Shown: positions 5,787 to 8,186 of the stretch, one piece after another
How the letters are laid out: the number at the start of each line of letters is the position of its first letter
How positions within the stretch are numbered: position 1 is the stretch's first letter
Assembly: GCA_002396885.1 (NCBI GenBank)
Contig: DGXY01000103.1
Coordinates: forward strand, 45,316 to 53,501
Length of the DNA stretch: 8,186 nt
Origin: Akkermansiaceae bacterium UBA5020
GTDB taxonomy: Bacteria > Verrucomicrobiota > Verrucomicrobiia > Verrucomicrobiales > DEV007
Direction of reading: 5' to 3'
Notes under the pieces: generated by a model
Told to the model about the DNA's origin: nothing
The model's database searches: none
The model's input: only the letters and a program-made list of their open reading frames with translations
Program-made: the position numbers and the translations under genes

Positions 5787-6584
5787 ATGAAACTTGGTGT
5801 GATCGGTTGTGGCAAGATGGGAAGAGCCCTCGTCGGGGGAATCATCAACACGGGTCTTTGCCGCGCCGACGAGGTGACGGTCTACGACACCTACGAATCG
5901 GCCTCCGCCGCCATGGCCGCCGAACTCGGCGTCGCGGTCGCGCCCGACAATGCCTCCGTCGTCGCGGCGTCCGAAGTGGTGCTCCTTTGCACAAAACCGC
6001 AGGGCTTCGCCGGGATGCTCGCCGAACTCGGGGAAAGCAACGACCGCCTCCTCATCTCCATCGCTGCCGGGATCCGCATCGCCGCGATCGAATCAGGCAG
6101 CGGCGGGCGCCACCGGGTCGTCCGCGTCATGCCGAATACGCCCGCCCTGGTTGGCAAAGGGGCCTCGGCTTATGCCCTTGGCTCTTCAGCGACCGAGGCG
6201 GACGCGGCCCTCACTGAATCCCTTCTCGGCGCCGTCGGCTATGTCTGCCGCGTCGCCGAAGACGACCTCGACGCCGTCACCGCCGTGAGCGGGAGCGGAC
6301 CGGCTTACTTCTTTTTCATGCTCGAAGCAATGATCGCCGAAGGCATCGCCCAAGGGCTCACCCCTGAAATCGCCCGCGATCTCGCCGTCCACACTGCCGC
6401 CGGGTCCGCCGAACTCGTCCTCGGCACCGGTGAAAACCCCGCGACCCTGCGCGAGAACGTCACGAGCCCCAATGGCACGACTTTTGCAGCGCTCCAGTAT
6501 TTCCGGAGCAAGGACTTCGAAGCGATCGTGCAAGGCGCCGTCGCCGCCGCGGCGGACCGTTCGCGCGAGCTGGGAAGAGCGTGA
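5787..6584 (+). CDS. proC: Pyrroline-5-carboxylate reductase
   Basis: This 265-residue cytoplasmic enzyme reduces pyrroline-5-carboxylate to L-proline with NAD(P)H, the last step of proline biosynthesis. The N-terminal Rossmann motif GCGKMG (7-12) follows the first strand directly. The mid region shows SIAAGI and RVMPNTPALVGKG, typical of the family. The C-terminal helical dimer domain contains SGSGPAY (168-174) and the signature NVTSPNGTT (to 232), where most relatives have SPGGTT. The length is normal. The start at 5787 is clear because the Rossmann strand begins at residue 2; the longer open frame from 5724 adds only non-conserved sequence. No strong Shine-Dalgarno is present. A stem-loop with a T-rich tail follows at 6618-6657, so it is probably transcribed alone. 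There is no proB or proA nearby. Confidence 0.94.
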   Translation: MKLGVIGCGKMGRALVGGIINTGLCRADEVTVYDTYESASAAMAAELGVAVAPDNASVVAASEVVLLCTKPQGFAGMLAELGESNDRLLISIAAGIRIAAIESGSGGRHRVVRVMPNTPALVGKGASAYALGSSATEADAALTESLLGAVGYVCRVAEDDLDAVTAVSGSGPAYFFFMLEAMIAEGIAQGLTPEIARDLAVHTAAGSAELVLGTGENPATLRENVTSPNGTTFAALQYFRSKDFEAIVQGAVAAAADRSRELGRA

Positions 6585-6617
6585 AAGGCACCCGGTGCGA
6601 CGAGAAGTTCGCAATCA

Positions 6618-6657
6618 CTCTCCTTGCGAAATGCCAAGGGGAGCCGTTTCTTTTCCT
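6618..6657 (+). terminator. Rho-independent-like terminator after proC
   Basis: CTCTCCTTG (6618-6626) pairs with CAAGGGGAG (6635-6643) as a 9-bp stem with one G-U pair and an 8-base loop. It is followed by CCG and the pyrimidine-rich TTTCTTTTCCT. It lies 33 bases after the proC stop and 20 bases before the pyrophosphorylase start, so it may end the proC transcript or act as a 5' leader structure of the next gene. The T-tract is interrupted, which lowers confidence. Confidence 0.5.
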
Positions 6658-6663
6658 ACATCC

Positions 6664-8094
6664 ATGACCGATCTCCGCTCCCACTACGAAGCCCACGGAC
6701 AGGGCCACGTCTTCGCCCATTTCGACTCCCTTTCCGCCACCGAACAGCAGGCCCTCCTCGAGCAGGCCGGGGCCATCGACCTCGCCGAGGTCGCTTCGCT
6801 CCACAAATCCCTCGTCAAGGGAGGTGGTGCGAAGGACGATTCCCTCCTCGAAGGCCTCGAACCCGCCGATTACCTTCCCCTGCCCGGCCATCGCGAGGAC
6901 GCCAATGCCAGCCTCTGGCGTGAGGCCGTTTTGAAGGGAGAAGCCGCCCTCCGCACCGGACGCGTTGCTGCTTTCACCGTCGCCGGAGGCCAAGGCACAC
7001 GCCTCGGCTTTGATGGACCGAAGGGCACCTACGGCGTCACCCCGGTTTTGAGCAAATCCCTCTTCCAGGTCTTTGCCGAAAAGATCCTCGCCGCCAGCCG
7101 GATCTACGGTCGTCCCGTTTCCTGGTATCTCATGACCTCGGTCCTCAATCACGAAGAGACCGTTTCCTTCTTCGAGCGAAATGATTATTTCGGTCTGAAA
7201 AAAGAGCGCGTTCACTTCTTCTCCCAAGGTTTCATGCCCGCGGTCGACGCCGAGGGGAAAATCCTCATGGCGGAGAAGGGTGAGATCGCCCTGAGTCCCG
7301 ATGGCCACGGCGGAGCCTTGCGCGCTCTCGTGCGGTCCGGTGCGGTCCGGCAGATGGAGGCCGATGGCGTCGATACGATCAGCTATTTCCAGGTCGACAA
7401 TCCCCTCGTGCGCTGCCTCGATCCCACCTTCATCGGATTCCACCTCATGCACGAGTCCGATCTCTCCTCGAAGATGGTGCCGAAGGCCTACGCCGGTGAA
7501 AAGGTCGGCGTCTTCTGCCAGAAGGACGGCCAGGCACTGGTCGTGGAATACAGCGACCTGCCCGAAGCTCTCACGAACGCGACCGCTCCCGATGGGGAAC
7601 TCCGCTTCCGCGCCGGCAGCATCGCGATCCACATTTTCAACCGCGACTTCATCGACCGTCTCGGCAGCGGCGGCGACGAGAGCGCCCGCCTTCCCTTCCA
7701 CCTCGCCCACAAGAAGGTGCCCTACATCGACGCCGCCGGGGAGCGTCACGAACCGAGTTCGGCGAACGGCTATAAGTTCGAGATGTTCGTCTTCGATGCC
7801 CTGCCCTTCGCGCAGAATCCCGTCATCATCGAGACCGAGCGGGCGGACGATTTCTCTCCTGTGAAAAACGCCGAGGGCGTCGATTCGCCACGCACCTGCC
7901 GCGACGACCAGCTCCGCCAATTCGCCCGCTGGGCCCAGGCCGCCGGAATCGAGCTCAAGACCGACGAAACCGGTCTCCCGCCCTTCGCCTTCGAGGTCTC
8001 ACCCCTCTTCGCGGATACCGCGACTCGGTTCAAGAAGGCCTGGGACGCCCTCCCCCACCAGCCGGTCCTGACCGAAGGGTTGGTGCTGGTGTGA
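6664..8094 (+). CDS. UDP-sugar pyrophosphorylase, UAP1/AGX-like (UDP-GlcNAc type)
   Basis: The 476-residue protein belongs to the UDPGP family of eukaryotic-type UTP:sugar-1-phosphate uridylyltransferases, which form UDP-sugar and pyrophosphate. The nucleotide loop AGGQGTRLGFDGPKG (107-121) is nearly that of AGX1/UAP1. FFSQG (185-189), PDGHGG (212-217), QVDNPLV (243-249), VGVFCQKDG (281-289), NGYKFEMFVFD (368-378) and DDFSPVKN (395-402) follow in the UAP1 order. This points to UDP-N-acetylglucosamine synthesis for cell wall and envelope. The AGN segment of UAP1 reads AGS here (317-319), so another hexose-1-phosphate cannot be excluded. The start at 6664 fits the N-terminal helix; an in-frame ATG at 6631 lies in the loop of the upstream hairpin and adds non-conserved residues. 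No Shine-Dalgarno is visible. Bacteria usually use GlmU for this step. Confidence 0.88.
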   Translation: MTDLRSHYEAHGQGHVFAHFDSLSATEQQALLEQAGAIDLAEVASLHKSLVKGGGAKDDSLLEGLEPADYLPLPGHREDANASLWREAVLKGEAALRTGRVAAFTVAGGQGTRLGFDGPKGTYGVTPVLSKSLFQVFAEKILAASRIYGRPVSWYLMTSVLNHEETVSFFERNDYFGLKKERVHFFSQGFMPAVDAEGKILMAEKGEIALSPDGHGGALRALVRSGAVRQMEADGVDTISYFQVDNPLVRCLDPTFIGFHLMHESDLSSKMVPKAYAGEKVGVFCQKDGQALVVEYSDLPEALTNATAPDGELRFRAGSIAIHIFNRDFIDRLGSGGDESARLPFHLAHKKVPYIDAAGERHEPSSANGYKFEMFVFDALPFAQNPVIIETERADDFSPVKNAEGVDSPRTCRDDQLRQFARWAQAAGIELKTDETGLPPFAFEVSPLFADTATRFKKAWDALPHQPVLTEGLVLV

Positions 8095-8106
8095 AGAGCG
8101 GCCGAG

Positions 8107-8120
8107 GGCGCTGACGCGCC
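8107..8120. other. Short GC hairpin after the pyrophosphorylase gene
   Basis: GGCGC-TGAC-GCGCC forms a perfect 5-bp stem 12 bases after the stop codon. It is followed by AAAA, not T, so it does not look like an intrinsic terminator for the plus strand. Confidence 0.35.
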
Positions 8121-8127
8121 AAAAGGA

Positions 8128-8186
8128 GTGGTGGAGTTTTGGAGGGGTGGCGTCATGATTCCTCCACCACTCAAATACTCCACCAC
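8128..8186. repeat. Inverted pair of GTGGAG-type repeat (23-bp arms, 13-base loop)
   Basis: The left arm (8128-8150) and right arm (8164-8186) match as reverse complements at 20 of 23 positions, with the outer 10 bp (GTGGTGGAGT) perfect. Both arms are made of degenerate copies of the octamer seen at 1-134. The right arm ends exactly at the window edge, so the element may continue. It could form a long hairpin in the 3' region of the pyrophosphorylase transcript. No transposase or target duplication is seen. Confidence 0.8.

Noticed and set aside
6631..6663. ATG at 6631 as pyrophosphorylase start
   Set aside because: It lies in the loop of a hairpin and adds 11 residues with no family similarity; 6664 fits better.
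6460..7920. 486-codon open frame antisense to proC and the pyrophosphorylase
   Set aside because: It spans two well-supported genes on the other strand and shows no family motif; it is a GC-driven shadow frame.
1..8186. The two edge repeats as terminal inverted repeats of a transposon
   Set aside because: The left copy is a long direct array and the right one is itself an inverted pair; no transposase or target duplication is seen, and the genes between look like ordinary chromosomal metabolism.

Overview
The window is about 8.2 kb of GC-rich bacterial chromosome with eight protein-coding genes and no rRNA, tRNA, CRISPR array, integrase or transposase that I can see. The best guess for the source is a member of the Verrucomicrobiota. 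This rests on recollection, not a search: short GC-rich intergenic repeats of the GTGGAGTG, TTCCGAC and CGCTAATCAA kinds, a small lineage-type hypothetical protein (1937-2410, -), a eukaryote-like UDP-sugar pyrophosphorylase, and starts without clear Shine-Dalgarno sequences. The phylum call is an inference of moderate to low confidence.

Layout. Positions 1-295 are non-coding: a 17-copy 8-bp tandem array (1-134), low-complexity CCGAC/TTCCGAC repeats (135-245) and a small hairpin before the first gene. Then come a membrane GT39/ArnT-type glycosyltransferase (296-1915, +), a conserved-looking protein of unknown function (1937-2410, -), a TPMT/HOL-type SAM methyltransferase (2448-3071, +), a small repeat-containing putative lipoprotein whose start codon is missing (3088-3408, -, frame open to 3540), and a zinc-dependent medium-chain dehydrogenase of the sorbitol/threonine/galactitol-phosphate type (3563-4594, +). 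These are followed by a stand-alone TPP-dependent E1 alpha subunit (4661-5692, -), proC (5787-6584, +) and a UAP1/AGX-like pyrophosphorylase (6664-8094, +). The window closes with an inverted pair of the same GTGGAG-type repeat seen at its left edge.

How the genes work together. The first seven genes alternate strictly in strand, with very short convergent gaps (21, 16 and 66 bp) and short divergent gaps (37 and 94 bp, plus a short uncertain one near 3540). Apart from proC and the pyrophosphorylase there is no tandem pair, and a terminator-like hairpin lies between those two. The region therefore looks like housekeeping and metabolic genes in single transcription units, not one operon or a defence or biosynthetic island. 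A weak theme is envelope sugar metabolism, since the pyrophosphorylase makes an activated amino sugar and the glycosyltransferase acts in the membrane, but nothing in the sequence links them.

I did not find a convincing new multi-gene system. The points most worth following up are the lipoprotein frame that lacks a start codon yet has a clear signal-peptide-like stretch, its 18-20-residue internal repeat, the small unknown protein at 1937-2410, and the ordered octamer array that recurs as an inverted pair at the other end.
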